A program made the position numbers and the translations under genes. The notes beneath the pieces were generated by a model. The model was given only the letters and a program-made list of their open reading frames with translations, had not been told where the DNA came from and did not search any database. Positions 9,743 through 18,019 of a DNA stretch of 43,046 bases are shown here, one piece after another. The first letter of the stretch is position 1. The number at the start of each line of letters is the position of its first letter. The DNA comes from Myxococcales bacterium (lineage in GTDB: Bacteria; Myxococcota; Myxococcia; Myxococcales; JAJYLH01), in the NCBI GenBank assembly GCA_021787845.1, contig JAJYLH010000049.1, forward strand, positions 1-43,046, read 5' to 3'.

Positions 9743-9772
9743 TTGACTTATCTTCACGTCAGCTTATATAAG
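9743..9772 (+). promoter_or_regulatory. Promoter and possible ArsR operator
   Basis: TTGACT (9743-9748) and TATATA (9765-9770), 16 bp apart, form a sigma-70-like promoter in unusually AT-rich DNA for this window. CTTATATAAG (9763-9772) is a perfect 10-bp palindrome over the -10 element, a plausible autoregulatory site for the downstream ArsR protein. AAGGAGG at 9781-9787 is the ribosome-binding site for ATG 9796. Confidence 0.6.
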
Positions 9773-9795
9773 CCGTCACCAAGGAGGACGGTCCG

Positions 9796-10140
9796 ATGGA
9801 CGTGTTCGCGGCGGTGGCCGACCCGACCCGGCGCAAGGTGCTGGACCTGCTCCGGACCGGCGAGCGAGCGGCGGGGGACTTGTCGCGCGCATTTCCCCAC
9901 TTGAGCCAGCCGGCGATGTCGCAGCACCTGAAGGTCCTGCGGGAGACGGGGCTGGTCCGGGTCCGTCCCGAGCTGCAGAAGCGCATCTACTCCCTCGACC
10001 CGGGTGGCTTCGCCGAGCTCGACGCCTGGCTCGGGCGATACCGGGCGTTCTGGGAGCTGAACCTCGGCGCCCTGGAGCGCCACCTCGATCACCAGCACGG
10101 CCGCCGCGCTTCGCGGCCCAAGAGGAGAAACGACGGATGA
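9796..10140 (+). CDS. ArsR/SmtB-family transcriptional regulator
   Basis: 114 aa, winged helix-turn-helix: FAAVADPTRRKVLDLLRTGE (helices 1-2), then LSQPAMSQHLKVLRETGLV (recognition helix) and the wing VRPELQKRIYSL. There is no CxC metal site in the recognition-helix region, so it is probably not a classical arsenite sensor. It fits the subgroup found upstream of AHSA1/SRPBCC genes. ATG 9796 has AAGGAGG with 8-nt spacing. Its stop overlaps the next gene's ATG (ATGA), so the two are cotranscribed. Autoregulation through the palindrome at 9763-9772 is inferred. Confidence 0.92.
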   Translation: MDVFAAVADPTRRKVLDLLRTGERAAGDLSRAFPHLSQPAMSQHLKVLRETGLVRVRPELQKRIYSLDPGGFAELDAWLGRYRAFWELNLGALERHLDHQHGRRASRPKRRNDG

Positions 10141-10667
10141 ACGAGACAACGAAAGCCGGCCCTGCCGGGAAGATCGAGTTCGACGGCGACCACGCCTCCC
10201 TGGTGTTCGAACGGACGCTCCATCACCCCCCGGAAGCGGTCTGGGCGGCCTTGACCGATCCCGCTGAGATGCAGCGCTGGTTCATGACCACCGCTCGCAT
10301 CGACGGGCGCGCGGGCGGCTCGGTCGACATGGTTTCCGGGCCGGCGCGGTTCCATTGGACCGGGAAGATCCTGGCGTGGGACCCGCCGCGGGTGCTCGAG
10401 TACGAGTGGAACGTCGACCCGCGTCCGGAGCTGCCGCAAGGCGAGCAGACCGTGGTTCGATGGGAGCTGGAGCGCTCCGGCAATTCGACACGGCTCAAGC
10501 TCACCCATCGGCGCCTGACCCGGCCGACGGCGCTCGGGTTCGCGCCCGGCACCCACGCGTTCCTCGACCGGCTGGCGGCGCAGCTCGACGGGGCGCCGCT
10601 GCCCGACTGGATGCGGGTGTTCGGCGAGGTGCAGGAGAGCTATGCGGCAGCGGTGCCGGGCTGCTAA
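10137..10667 (+). CDS. SRPBCC/AHSA1-domain protein
   Basis: 176 aa, ATG overlapping the arsR stop. It matches the AHSA1 (activator of Hsp90 ATPase homologue) SRPBCC family: LVFERTLHHPPEAVWAALTD, then PAEMQRWFM, RAGGSVDM, HWTGKILAWDPPRVLEYEW, and a C-terminal helix. ArsR-AHSA1 pairs are widespread; the small ligand-binding protein is usually controlled by its partner regulator, but the substrate is rarely known. The TAA stop (10665-10667) overlaps the stop codon of the convergent membrane-protein gene, so there is no intergenic terminator between them. Confidence 0.88.
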   Translation: MNETTKAGPAGKIEFDGDHASLVFERTLHHPPEAVWAALTDPAEMQRWFMTTARIDGRAGGSVDMVSGPARFHWTGKILAWDPPRVLEYEWNVDPRPELPQGEQTVVRWELERSGNSTRLKLTHRRLTRPTALGFAPGTHAFLDRLAAQLDGAPLPDWMRVFGEVQESYAAAVPGC

Positions 10668-12217
10668 TCGCCGGAGGCGCCCCCGCGCGCGCGTCGGACG
10701 AGCTCGTTGAGCACGAGAGCGCCGGGATAGAAGTTCTCGGCGCTCGCCGGCAGCTCGAAAGCGACCGCCTCCTCGTCTTCCACCGTGAGCGCGAGCTTGG
10801 CGTTCGCCACTGTCGTCCGGAACGGCGCCGACCACGGCAGCGTCCGCAACTCGCCCTTGCCAAAGAGCTTCTTGGCATGGAATGTCAGGTGCTCCCGGGC
10901 GATGGACGCGCCGCCCCACGGCATTTCGGCGCCGCCCTCGACGCGCTGGAGCCATCGCGCCGCGACGATGTTCGACACCTGGTCCCGCAGGCGATCGAGG
11001 TCGGCGTCGCTCCCCTTGCTCGTGCTCGTCGATACCCGAATCGCCTTGCCCTGGCCGGGCTGGAACTTGAGCACGATGCTGGTGCCGGCGTAGGCGCCAT
11101 TGTGGTAGTAGTTCACCGACGAGAAGGAAAAGCGCTCTATCTCCTCGTAGCGCAAAACGCGCCGGCCGAAGAGCGACCGCTGCTCGACGCCGCGCTCGCG
11201 AGCTTCGAACCGGCTCGCCCAGAACCACAGACCACCGAAGGAGAAGAGGGTGCCACAGAGCAGGAGCCCGGCGCCGACGATCAGGTTCTCGGTCTCGGAG
11301 GCCATCACGAAGAGCGCGCCGACGGCGAGCATGGCGACGCCGAGAACCAAGGCGATGACGGCGAGCGCGCGAGAGACGGCGCGGTGGAACAGCACCCGGC
11401 CGAGCGACGACCGATCCTCCGCCCGCGGCCGAACCACCTTCGCGACGATTTCTTGGAGCACCCGGGCATTTCGCGCGGTGGCCGGGGTCGAGAAGAACGG
11501 GTCGTCCGCGCCCGGCTTCCAGAGCGAGACGCGCCCGTCGAACATCCCGACCGCGGCGAGGTCCGCGAGGGGCACCCGCTGGCCTTGAGCGCTGAAGGTG
11601 TCCACATCGAGCGACCACCGGTCGCCCTGTAGGGGCTCTCCTGCCTTGCGGCGGCGATCCAGGGAAGCGGTGGCGCCGTCGAGCACCGGCAGCACGAGCT
11701 CGCCGAAGCCGTCGGGCTTGCCCGCGAGGGCGACCGTGCGCACCTCGACCCGACCTGTGCGGCCCGCGACCGTCAGGAGCCGCCGGACGCCGATGCGCCG
11801 GCCGTTCGCGAGCACGTGCGCGTCGGCGTAGCGCACGTCGTCCGCGTCGTCGTAGGCGATCGCATCCACCCGGCCGCCGTGGGAGTACGCGATCCCGCGC
11901 TCGAACAGCTCGAGCTGGCCGCGCTTCCGGGCGCGCCGCCCGAGCAGCACCAGACCGCCGAAGAGCGCCAGCAGCGACAAGCCGCCAAAGAAGATGGCCG
12001 CCGCGAGGTCCGGGGGGCCGCCCGGCGCCGGTGACCGCGGCGCAACCTCGTAGAAGTAGTAGCCGCCGCCGGCCAGGCCGAGGCCGAGCACGACCAGCAG
12101 CGGCCCGCCCGCGGAGGTCCGCCAGGGCGGCGGCTCGATGGCGACCGGCCCTCGGACCACGGTCCCCAGCTCCGAAAGGCGCTCCATCCGCGCTGCTTCG
12201 AGGGCGAAGTCACTCAT
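10664..12217 (-). CDS. Membrane protein with two hairpin + PH-like units (DUF6585-like)
   Basis: 517 aa from ATG 12217 (GGAG seven bases upstream). A first pair of helices (about 38-58 and 72-92) is followed by a soluble unit starting RGQLELFERGIAYSHGGRVDAIAYDD. A second pair of helices (about 285-335, ALAVIALVLGVAMLAVGALF and VGAGLLLCGTLFSFGGLWFW) is followed by RFEARERGVEQRSLFGRRVLRYEEIERFSF in outline. The soluble units resemble bacterial PH-like domains, and the second half appears to duplicate the first. I suggest the DUF6585 family from memory of its layout. No catalytic motif is seen. It is divergent from the CNB gene across 78 bp. Confidence 0.75.
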   Translation of the reverse strand: MSDFALEAARMERLSELGTVVRGPVAIEPPPWRTSAGGPLLVVLGLGLAGGGYYFYEVAPRSPAPGGPPDLAAAIFFGGLSLLALFGGLVLLGRRARKRGQLELFERGIAYSHGGRVDAIAYDDADDVRYADAHVLANGRRIGVRRLLTVAGRTGRVEVRTVALAGKPDGFGELVLPVLDGATASLDRRRKAGEPLQGDRWSLDVDTFSAQGQRVPLADLAAVGMFDGRVSLWKPGADDPFFSTPATARNARVLQEIVAKVVRPRAEDRSSLGRVLFHRAVSRALAVIALVLGVAMLAVGALFVMASETENLIVGAGLLLCGTLFSFGGLWFWASRFEARERGVEQRSLFGRRVLRYEEIERFSFSSVNYYHNGAYAGTSIVLKFQPGQGKAIRVSTSTSKGSDADLDRLRDQVSNIVAARWLQRVEGGAEMPWGGASIAREHLTFHAKKLFGKGELRTLPWSAPFRTTVANAKLALTVEDEEAVAFELPASAENFYPGALVLNELVRRARGGASGD

Positions 12218-12295
12218 CCGACGGCTCCAAAGGTCCGAAAGACTACCCGAAATCGCCGCGGAAAGTCACCGATCGCACGAAACGCGCTTGCAGAA

Positions 12296-12829
12296 ATGAA
12301 ACCCGCGGTTACGATGGGCGACGTGAACCCATCCGAGATCATCAACCGAGTCGACCTGTTCACCTCGTTGTCCGCGGCCGAGCGGGCGCGGGTCGCGGAC
12401 GCTTGCGCGCGGCGGGTGTATCAGCCGGGAGAGGTCATCTGCCGGGAGGGCGACCACGGCACCACCGCCTACGTCGTGGGGAGCGGCGAGGTCGAGGTGG
12501 AAGCGGGAACGCCGCCGGTGCGCGTCGCGCGGATGGGGTCCGGCACCTACTTCGGCGAGATGTCGCTCTTGACCGGGATGCCCCGGACGGCGACGGTGCG
12601 CGCGCGCACTCTGTGCGAAATCCTGGAGCTCGGCCGGCCGGTGTTCATGCGCCTGTTCGCCACCAACGTCGCCCTGGCGGAGTCGATTTCACAGACCATC
12701 GCCGCCCGGAACTACGAGCGCACGACCATGCTCGAGCGGCGCCCGGTGACAGCAGAAGCGGTGCCGCCGCCCGAGTCCACCCCGCACGCCGATCTGTTCG
12801 CGCGCATCCGCAAGGTGTTCGGCCTCTAG
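12296..12829 (+). CDS. Cyclic-nucleotide-binding (CAP_ED) domain protein
   Basis: 177 aa. A single CNB domain (about 18-130): LFTSLSAAERARVADACARR, YQPGEVICREGDHG, and the phosphate-binding cassette TYFGEMSLLTGMPRTATVRA (Glu for ribose, Arg for phosphate). No DNA-binding helix-turn-helix follows; a short tail ends HADLFARIRKVFGL. It could be a stand-alone cAMP/cGMP sensor or a regulatory subunit. The start may be ATG 12296 or ATG 12314 (MGDVNP); neither has a strong ribosome-binding site. A 5-bp stem CGCCC/GGGCG with a TTTTC loop just after the stop is a weak terminator candidate. Confidence 0.87.
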   Translation: MKPAVTMGDVNPSEIINRVDLFTSLSAAERARVADACARRVYQPGEVICREGDHGTTAYVVGSGEVEVEAGTPPVRVARMGSGTYFGEMSLLTGMPRTATVRARTLCEILELGRPVFMRLFATNVALAESISQTIAARNYERTTMLERRPVTAEAVPPPESTPHADLFARIRKVFGL

Positions 12830-13057
12830 CGCCCTTTTCGGGCGGGGCCGACACGACGACGCCGACGTTCGCGGCGCGGGCGTTGTCGCCCGTCGACCCA
12901 CAGCGGTGGCCGCCTCGACGCGAGGACGGCCGGCGCCACGTGCCTCTTGCGAGACGCGTCGTCGTCGGGGTGCGAGAGCAGTTGCCACACCCGCCGCCGA
13001 TCGGCGATTCTCGAACTCGACGCGCCCGCTGCACAGGGCGATTCCCAGGAGGCCGCC

Positions 13058-14383
13058 CTGCGCAGACTCGCGATCATCCTTGTCTTTGCCGCTAGCCTTG
13101 CACGAGCGCAGCCGCCCACCGCCAACGGCGCGGCTTCCCGGAATCCCGGCGCGAATTCCCTCCCGCCCGCGGCCCGGTCGTCGGCCCGCGGCGCTCCTGA
13201 TTCGCGGTCGTCCCCGGCCGCCCCCGCGCGGGCCTTCAACGCGCGCGCGCCCGCGGCTCCCCGAGCGGCACCGCCTTCGCCCGTCGAGCCAGCCGCTGTC
13301 CCCAGCGCAGCCCAGAAGCGGACTCTGAAACCGGCACCGCCGCCGGTGAGCGCTTCGGCCGCCTCGTCGGCCCGCCCGGCGACCGAGCCCGCCGGCACCG
13401 TGCCCGCCTGGGTGCGTTACACGAAGGACCTGACCGACGAGCAGTTGGAGCGCCGCTGGAGAAAGGCACCGCAGACGCTCGGCTCGATGTCCATCGGCTT
13501 CCCTTTCGAGGGTCGCGTGATCAACGCGGTGACGTTCCCGAAAGGGGAGGCGTGGAAGGTGATCTCGCCCGCGCACTGCTGGGGGACGCAAGAGACCGTC
13601 GACTTCGTGATCACGGCGGCGAAGGCGGTCGCCCGGGAGTTTCCCGGGACGGACCCGCTGCGGGTGAACGCCGTCGGCGCGAAGGACGGCGGCTGGGTGC
13701 GGCCCCACGAGAGCCATCAGTCGGGCCGCGACGTGGACCTGGGCTTCTACGACAAGCCCGGCATGCGCTTCGGTCCCGGCTGGCGGGTGATGGACCTCGC
13801 GAAGAACTGGGCGCTCTTGAAGGCGCTCTTCACGAAGACCGACGTCCAGTTCGTCCTCACCGACTGGCGCAACAAGCGAAAGCTCTATAAATATGCATTG
13901 TCGATCGGAGAGAACAAGAGCTGGCTGGACTCGATCTTCTATCCGCGTCATGGCCGGCCGCTCATCAAGCATGCCCGCGGGCACCGCGACCATTTCCACG
14001 TCCGCTTCTACAACGCGAGGGCGCAGGAATTGGGCCGCCGCATCGAGCCACTCCTCGCCAAGCGTCCGGACCAGAACCTCGCGTTCCATCGAGTGCGGCG
14101 CGGCGACTGCCTGTCGCGGATCGCCCGCCGGCTCGGCTCCACCGTGGTGGCCATCCGGCGGGCGAACCACATGCGGTCGAACTTCCTGCGCCTCGGCCGG
14201 GTGTTGGTGGTCCCCTTGCGCGGTCCCTGCACCCGCTGCCCGATTCCCCCGGAGGTCATCGTGCCCCCGAGACGGCTGCCGCCCGCCGTGAGCCCTGTCG
14301 CTGGGCTCGCGCCGGAGCCGACCAGCGGCACTGCCGCCCCCCGAGTGACCGCCGCGGCCGCGCGGGTCTCGCGCGACCCCTGA
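13058..14383 (+). CDS. Secreted MepA-type murein endopeptidase with C-terminal LysM
   Basis: 441 aa if it starts at CTG 13058, which has a perfect AGGAGG (13047-13052) five bases upstream and begins a clean signal peptide (LRRLAIILVFAASLARA). A longer frame from TTG 12947 would put a non-signal stretch in front. A Pro/Ala-rich linker (about 20-110) precedes the penicillin-insensitive murein endopeptidase domain. Zinc motifs are HESHQSGRDVDLGFY near 216 (HxxGxxxD) and HRDHFHVRF near 308 (HxH). A LysM peptidoglycan-binding domain follows at about 344-387 (RVRRGDCLSRIARRLG, LRLGRVLVVP), then a Pro-rich tail. Function: cleavage of peptidoglycan cross-links in the periplasm or outside the cell. 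The LysM extension is not present in E. coli MepA. Confidence 0.88.
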   Translation: MRRLAIILVFAASLARAQPPTANGAASRNPGANSLPPAARSSARGAPDSRSSPAAPARAFNARAPAAPRAAPPSPVEPAAVPSAAQKRTLKPAPPPVSASAASSARPATEPAGTVPAWVRYTKDLTDEQLERRWRKAPQTLGSMSIGFPFEGRVINAVTFPKGEAWKVISPAHCWGTQETVDFVITAAKAVAREFPGTDPLRVNAVGAKDGGWVRPHESHQSGRDVDLGFYDKPGMRFGPGWRVMDLAKNWALLKALFTKTDVQFVLTDWRNKRKLYKYALSIGENKSWLDSIFYPRHGRPLIKHARGHRDHFHVRFYNARAQELGRRIEPLLAKRPDQNLAFHRVRRGDCLSRIARRLGSTVVAIRRANHMRSNFLRLGRVLVVPLRGPCTRCPIPPEVIVPPRRLPPAVSPVAGLAPEPTSGTAAPRVTAAAARVSRDP

Positions 14384-14560
14384 GCCGCCCTCGCGCTGCG
14401 CCAGCGTTCCTCTCGATTCGTTTCCCGACGCGCTCCGGGGCGCCGGGACCGATGCGATCGGCGGATCGACCGGCTGTCTCGCCGGTTGCCGAGCGGCCGG
14501 AGCCTGCCTACCTGACTCGAGGGGGCCGGCGCGAGCGACCGTCCGGGGGAGGCATCACGA

Positions 14561-15166
14561 ATGCGCGCGCGGCTCGCTCTATTCGCGCTCGTCGCCACGG
14601 CCTGCGCGACGACGCACCTGTCCGACACCTGGCGGGACGCAAGCTACCGCGGCCCACCGCTGCACCGGATCATCGTCTTCGGGATGAGCCGCGACCCGAC
14701 CGCGCGCCGCATCTTCGAGGACACCTTCGCCGCCGAGCTGGAGAGCAAGGGCGTCCTCGCGATTCGCTCCTACACGGTGCTTCCCGGCCAGGGCAAGCCC
14801 TCCGAAGCCGAGGTCCAGAACGCCGTCCATTCGTCCGGCGCCGACGGCGCGGTTCTGACGAACCTGGTCGGCATCACGCACCGGGCGACGGTGGTGCCCG
14901 GCTACGTGGGACCAGGACCGTTCCTGCTCGGCGGACCGTTCTGGCCCGACTACTACGGCACCTGGGGCTTCGTCTACGCGCCCGGCTACCTGCGGACGGA
15001 CACCGTGGTGCGGCTGTCGACCCGGCTCTACGCCGCGCACGGCAACGGGCGGCTCTTGTGGAGCGGCGACAGCGCGACGCTCAACCCGAGCTCGGTGCGG
15101 TCGCTGGCGATGGCGGTCATCGGCCGGGTGGTGGACCGGCTGCTCGACCACCATCTGATTGGGTGA
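14561..15166 (+). CDS. Predicted lipoprotein, unknown function
   Basis: 201 aa from ATG 14561 with GGGGAGG eight bases upstream. The signal peptide MRARLALFALVATAC has a lipobox with Cys at 15. The mature part contains RIIVFGMSRDPTARRIFEDT and LESKGVLAIRSYTVLP, then an aromatic/Gly/Pro segment (YVGPGPFLLGGPFWPDYY), and VRLSTRLYAAHGNGRLLWSG near the end. It resembles small envelope lipoproteins whose N-terminal half assembles a periplasmic alpha/beta fold, but I cannot assign a family. It converges on the carbamate kinase gene; the 177 bp upstream holds no gene. Confidence 0.75.
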   Translation: MRARLALFALVATACATTHLSDTWRDASYRGPPLHRIIVFGMSRDPTARRIFEDTFAAELESKGVLAIRSYTVLPGQGKPSEAEVQNAVHSSGADGAVLTNLVGITHRATVVPGYVGPGPFLLGGPFWPDYYGTWGFVYAPGYLRTDTVVRLSTRLYAAHGNGRLLWSGDSATLNPSSVRSLAMAVIGRVVDRLLDHHLIG

Positions 15167-15232
15167 CAGGAGAAGCGCTGCAGGCCAGCGTATGCGCTAC
15201 CATGCTCCGCCGGGCAATCGATCCGCTCGTCA

Positions 15233-15248
15233 CGCGACGTGTGTCGCG
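15233..15248. terminator. Possible hairpin between convergent genes
   Basis: CGCGAC/GTCGCG with a GTGT loop sits between the convergent lipoprotein and carbamate kinase genes. There is no T-run on either side, so it is a weak candidate for a bidirectional terminator. Confidence 0.25.
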
Positions 15249-15331
15249 CGAGGCGCCCGAAGCTCGTTGCGCGGCGCGTCTCGGATAGCAATGGCGCAAC
15301 CGCTGACCACACGGCGCCAGACGGATCCGCG

Positions 15332-16300
15332 TCACGTCGCGTCGGGCACCACGTGCGTCCCCTGCCCGTGCTCGACGGCGTCGAGAAGGTGCTCCGGGCT
15401 CGTGACGATGGCCTCCCGACCCCCTCCCTCCAGGAAGGCGACGATGGCGCGCATCTTCGGCCCCATCGAACCCGCGGGGAACTGACCTTCGGCCAGCAGC
15501 CGCTTGGCCTCGCTGAGGGTGAGCCGCGCCAGCGGGCGCTGAGTGGGTTTTCGAAAATCGAGGTAGACCGCGTCGACCGCGGTCGAGATGATGAAGAGGT
15601 CCGCGCCGAGCTGTTGCGCGAGCAGTGCCGAGGCGTCGTCCTTGTCGATCACCGCCGCGACGCCGCGCAGGTCGCCGTTCTCCTGGCGCACCACCGGAAT
15701 GCCGCCGCCGCCCGCGGCGATGACCGTGAAGCCCGAATCGACGAGCTGCCGAATCGCGTCGCGCTCGATGATCTCGCGCGGAAACGGCGAGGCGACCACC
15801 CGCCGCCAGCCGCGTCCCGCGTCCTCCCGCACCTGCCACCCCTCGTTCTCGGCGTGCTTCTTCGCAGTCTCCTCGTCCATGAACGACCCGATCGGCTTGG
15901 TCGGGCTCGCGAACGCCGGGTCGTCGGCGTCGACGCGCACCTGCGTCACCACCGTCACCGCCTCCCGGTCGACGCCACGGCGCTGGAACTCGTTCGCGAG
16001 CGACTGCTGAATCATGTAGCCGAGCGCACCCTGGGTATCGGCGCCGATGGAGTCCAGCGGCACCGGATGCAGCTCGTGCAGCGAAAGCTCGACCCGGCGG
16101 AGGATGAAGCCGACCTGCGGCCCGTTGCCGTGGGTGAGGACGACGCGCCAGCCGGCCTCGAGCAGCCGCTCGACGTGGGCGCAGGTCTCGCGCGCGACCT
16201 CGAATTGGCTGCTGACCCGCTGGTGCTGCGCGTCGCGGATGAGCGAGTTGCCCCCGATGGCGAGGACCGCGAGCCCTCGGTCGCGAGAGTCGTTGGACAT
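15332..16300 (-). CDS. arcC: Carbamate kinase (ArcC/YqeA type)
   Basis: 322 aa from ATG 16300. Amino-acid kinase signatures: LAVLAIGGNSLI at the N-terminus, VVLTHGNGPQVG, DTQGALGYMIQQSL, FTVIAAGGGGIPVV and VIDKDDASALLA. The length matches the family. It interconverts carbamoyl phosphate + ADP with ATP + CO2 + NH3. It lies 8 bp after ygeY and near ygeW, as the paralogue yqeA does in the E. coli purine/selenium cluster. The likely role is ATP recovery from carbamoyl phosphate made by the YgeW-type transcarbamylase; an arginine deiminase role is unlikely because arcA and arcB are absent. Confidence 0.93.
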   Translation of the reverse strand: MSNDSRDRGLAVLAIGGNSLIRDAQHQRVSSQFEVARETCAHVERLLEAGWRVVLTHGNGPQVGFILRRVELSLHELHPVPLDSIGADTQGALGYMIQQSLANEFQRRGVDREAVTVVTQVRVDADDPAFASPTKPIGSFMDEETAKKHAENEGWQVREDAGRGWRRVVASPFPREIIERDAIRQLVDSGFTVIAAGGGGIPVVRQENGDLRGVAAVIDKDDASALLAQQLGADLFIISTAVDAVYLDFRKPTQRPLARLTLSEAKRLLAEGQFPAGSMGPKMRAIVAFLEGGGREAIVTSPEHLLDAVEHGQGTHVVPDAT

Positions 16301-16308
16301 GACGTCAC

Positions 16309-17853
16309 CTAGGCTTTCGCTGCGCGCAAGAGCGACGGAAAGCGCGCATAGAACGCAATCACCACCGCGAGCTCCCGGTCGTCCACGCACTCGCCGACCT
16401 TGTGGGTGTTCTGCTCGATGCCGGGGCCGATGCCGAACATCGGCGGGTGCTTGAACCCGCCCGAGGTGACCCAGCGCTTCTCTTCCGGGACGGCGATGGA
16501 GTGGTCCTGCACCGGTACCGGGAAGCCCACGCCGTCCGTCGAGAAGACCCAGCGGGCGACCCGTGGCTCCTTGCGCAAGGCGCCAGCGGTGCCGTCCTGC
16601 CCGACGAGCGGCGAGGAGACCCGGCGGTAGCAGTCGACCGCCGCGGTGATGACCGGGTGATCTTCCGGGGTGATCCAGCCGGGATAGACCTGCGCGTTGT
16701 GCAGGACGAAACCGCTCCAGGTCGCCTCGTCGTAGGTCGGCACCCGCACCTGCACGTCCAAGCCCGCGTCGCGCGCGCGCGCGACCGACGCGAGCGACTC
16801 GACGTCCCGCACCGCCTGCTCCGGCGACTCGCCGACCGTCAGCCGCCGATCGAACCGCACCACCAGCCGCTCGGGGACAGCGCAGTCGCTCGGCGTGTCG
16901 AGGTGCGACCAGCTCGCGGTCCGGGTGCCATGGCCGAGGAACGGGTGGTCGAGGAAACCCTCCCGCGCGTCGTATTTCTGCGCAGCCTCGGCGACGATGG
17001 CGCCGCCGAACTCCAGCGGGTTGCGCCCTTCCCAGGGCATCGAGCCGTGGCAGCTCTTGCCGGTGACCACCAGCTCGATCTGCATCCGCCCGCGCTGGCC
17101 CCGGTAGATGCCGCAGGCGCCGTTCGTGCGGCAGCCGGTGCCTTCGCTCAGGATGACCGCGTCGGGCACCCGGTCGGCGCTCGCGCCGGGAAGCTCCTTG
17201 CGCACCACGTACATCGGGCCGCCGCCGTCGTTGTCCTCCTCGGACACGGTGCCATAGGCGCGTACGATGATGCCCTGGAGCGCTCCCGCTGAGCGCAGCT
17301 CCCGGGCGATCTTGGTGGCGAGGACCTGGCAGACGACGCCGGAAAGCTGGTCCGCCGAGCCGCGGCCGAAGACCAGGTGCTCCCACCCGTCGTCCGGCGG
17401 CAGATACCCGAGCTCGCGGCGGAGGAACGCGCGGTCGACCTTCGCGGAATCGACGAGGCCGTCGTAGGCGTCGATGCCGCCGATCGCCTCCCGCCAGCGG
17501 TTTCGCAGAGCTTTTACGGTGTCGGTGTGCCCGTCGAACCAGACCACCGTCTTCTCCGCCGCGGGGATGCCGTCGTCGGGGTCTTGCACCGTCCAGACCA
17601 GGTTCCCGAAGCCGTCGAAGAAGACGTCCTCCGCGCGGTCGACGGCGCCCAGCTCGACGATGCGCCGGCGCAACAGCTCGAGCCGCGGCCGTTCGTGGTT
17701 CGACAGGCCGCAGAGCGGGTCGCCGCCGGCCTCGACCGGGCGGTCGACGTAGTCCGCAGGGATGCGCACCACGTCCTTGAGGAGCTGCACCGCTAGCGGA
17801 AGGTATTCGCGCGCCAGCTCGCTGACGCGGGTGTCGAGGTCGATTGTGGTCAC
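16309..17853 (-). CDS. ygeY: YgeY-type M20 hydrolase (selenium/purine-cluster linked)
   Basis: 514 aa from GTG 17853, with GGGAG six bases upstream. M20 metallopeptidase layout: VVWFDGHTDTV near 100-110 (first metal ligands), GRGSADQLSGVV near 165 (bridging Asp), AYGTVSEEDNDGGG near 200 (general base Glu-Glu), a lid domain beginning near GKSCHGSMPW, and a late His ligand in EQNTHKVGE. Members linked to ygeW and ssnA are named YgeY; they are thought to hydrolyse an amide intermediate in purine or hydantoin breakdown. This copy is about 100 aa longer than typical YgeY, with additions in VDSAKVDRAFLRRELGYLPP and around VQDHSIAVPEEKRW. The carbamate kinase gene follows after 8 bp. Confidence 0.85.
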   Translation of the reverse strand: MTTIDLDTRVSELAREYLPLAVQLLKDVVRIPADYVDRPVEAGGDPLCGLSNHERPRLELLRRRIVELGAVDRAEDVFFDGFGNLVWTVQDPDDGIPAAEKTVVWFDGHTDTVKALRNRWREAIGGIDAYDGLVDSAKVDRAFLRRELGYLPPDDGWEHLVFGRGSADQLSGVVCQVLATKIARELRSAGALQGIIVRAYGTVSEEDNDGGGPMYVVRKELPGASADRVPDAVILSEGTGCRTNGACGIYRGQRGRMQIELVVTGKSCHGSMPWEGRNPLEFGGAIVAEAAQKYDAREGFLDHPFLGHGTRTASWSHLDTPSDCAVPERLVVRFDRRLTVGESPEQAVRDVESLASVARARDAGLDVQVRVPTYDEATWSGFVLHNAQVYPGWITPEDHPVITAAVDCYRRVSSPLVGQDGTAGALRKEPRVARWVFSTDGVGFPVPVQDHSIAVPEEKRWVTSGGFKHPPMFGIGPGIEQNTHKVGECVDDRELAVVIAFYARFPSLLRAAKA

Positions 17854-17877
17854 GATTCACTCCCGTCTCTCACGCCG

Positions 17878-17898
17878 GACCCCGAGGTTCTCGGGGTC
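17878..17898. repeat. Perfect 9-bp hairpin upstream of ygeY
   Basis: GACCCCGAG and CTCGGGGTC flank a 3-nt GTT loop. No T-run follows on the minus strand. It sits between ygeW and ygeY and could protect or end the ygeW transcript. Confidence 0.6.
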
Positions 17899-17907
17899 GC
17901 GCGAGAC

Positions 17908-17986
17908 CGCTCATCCTGAGCGTGGTCGAAGGATGAGCGCCACCAGAAGAACCCTCTCGCCCTTCGACTGCGCTCAGGGTGAGCGG
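17908..17986. repeat. Two copies of the TCATCCTGAG / CTCAGGGTGAGCG interspersed repeat
   Basis: Copy 1 (17908-17939) has the arms CGCTCATCCT and AGGATGAGCG around GAGCGTGGTCGA. Copy 2 (17956-17986) is in the opposite orientation and contains CTTCGACTGCGCTCAGGGTG. Related copies lie at 19211-19242, 22201-22254, 22269-22300, 25359-25390 and 38399-38430. Confidence 0.8.
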
Positions 17987-18019
17987 TAGGGGTGCTAGTA
18001 CCTGAAGACCCGGCAACCC

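Noticed and set aside
17878-17898. Intrinsic terminator after ygeW
   Set aside because: The stem is perfect but has no T-run on the minus strand; kept only as a hairpin.
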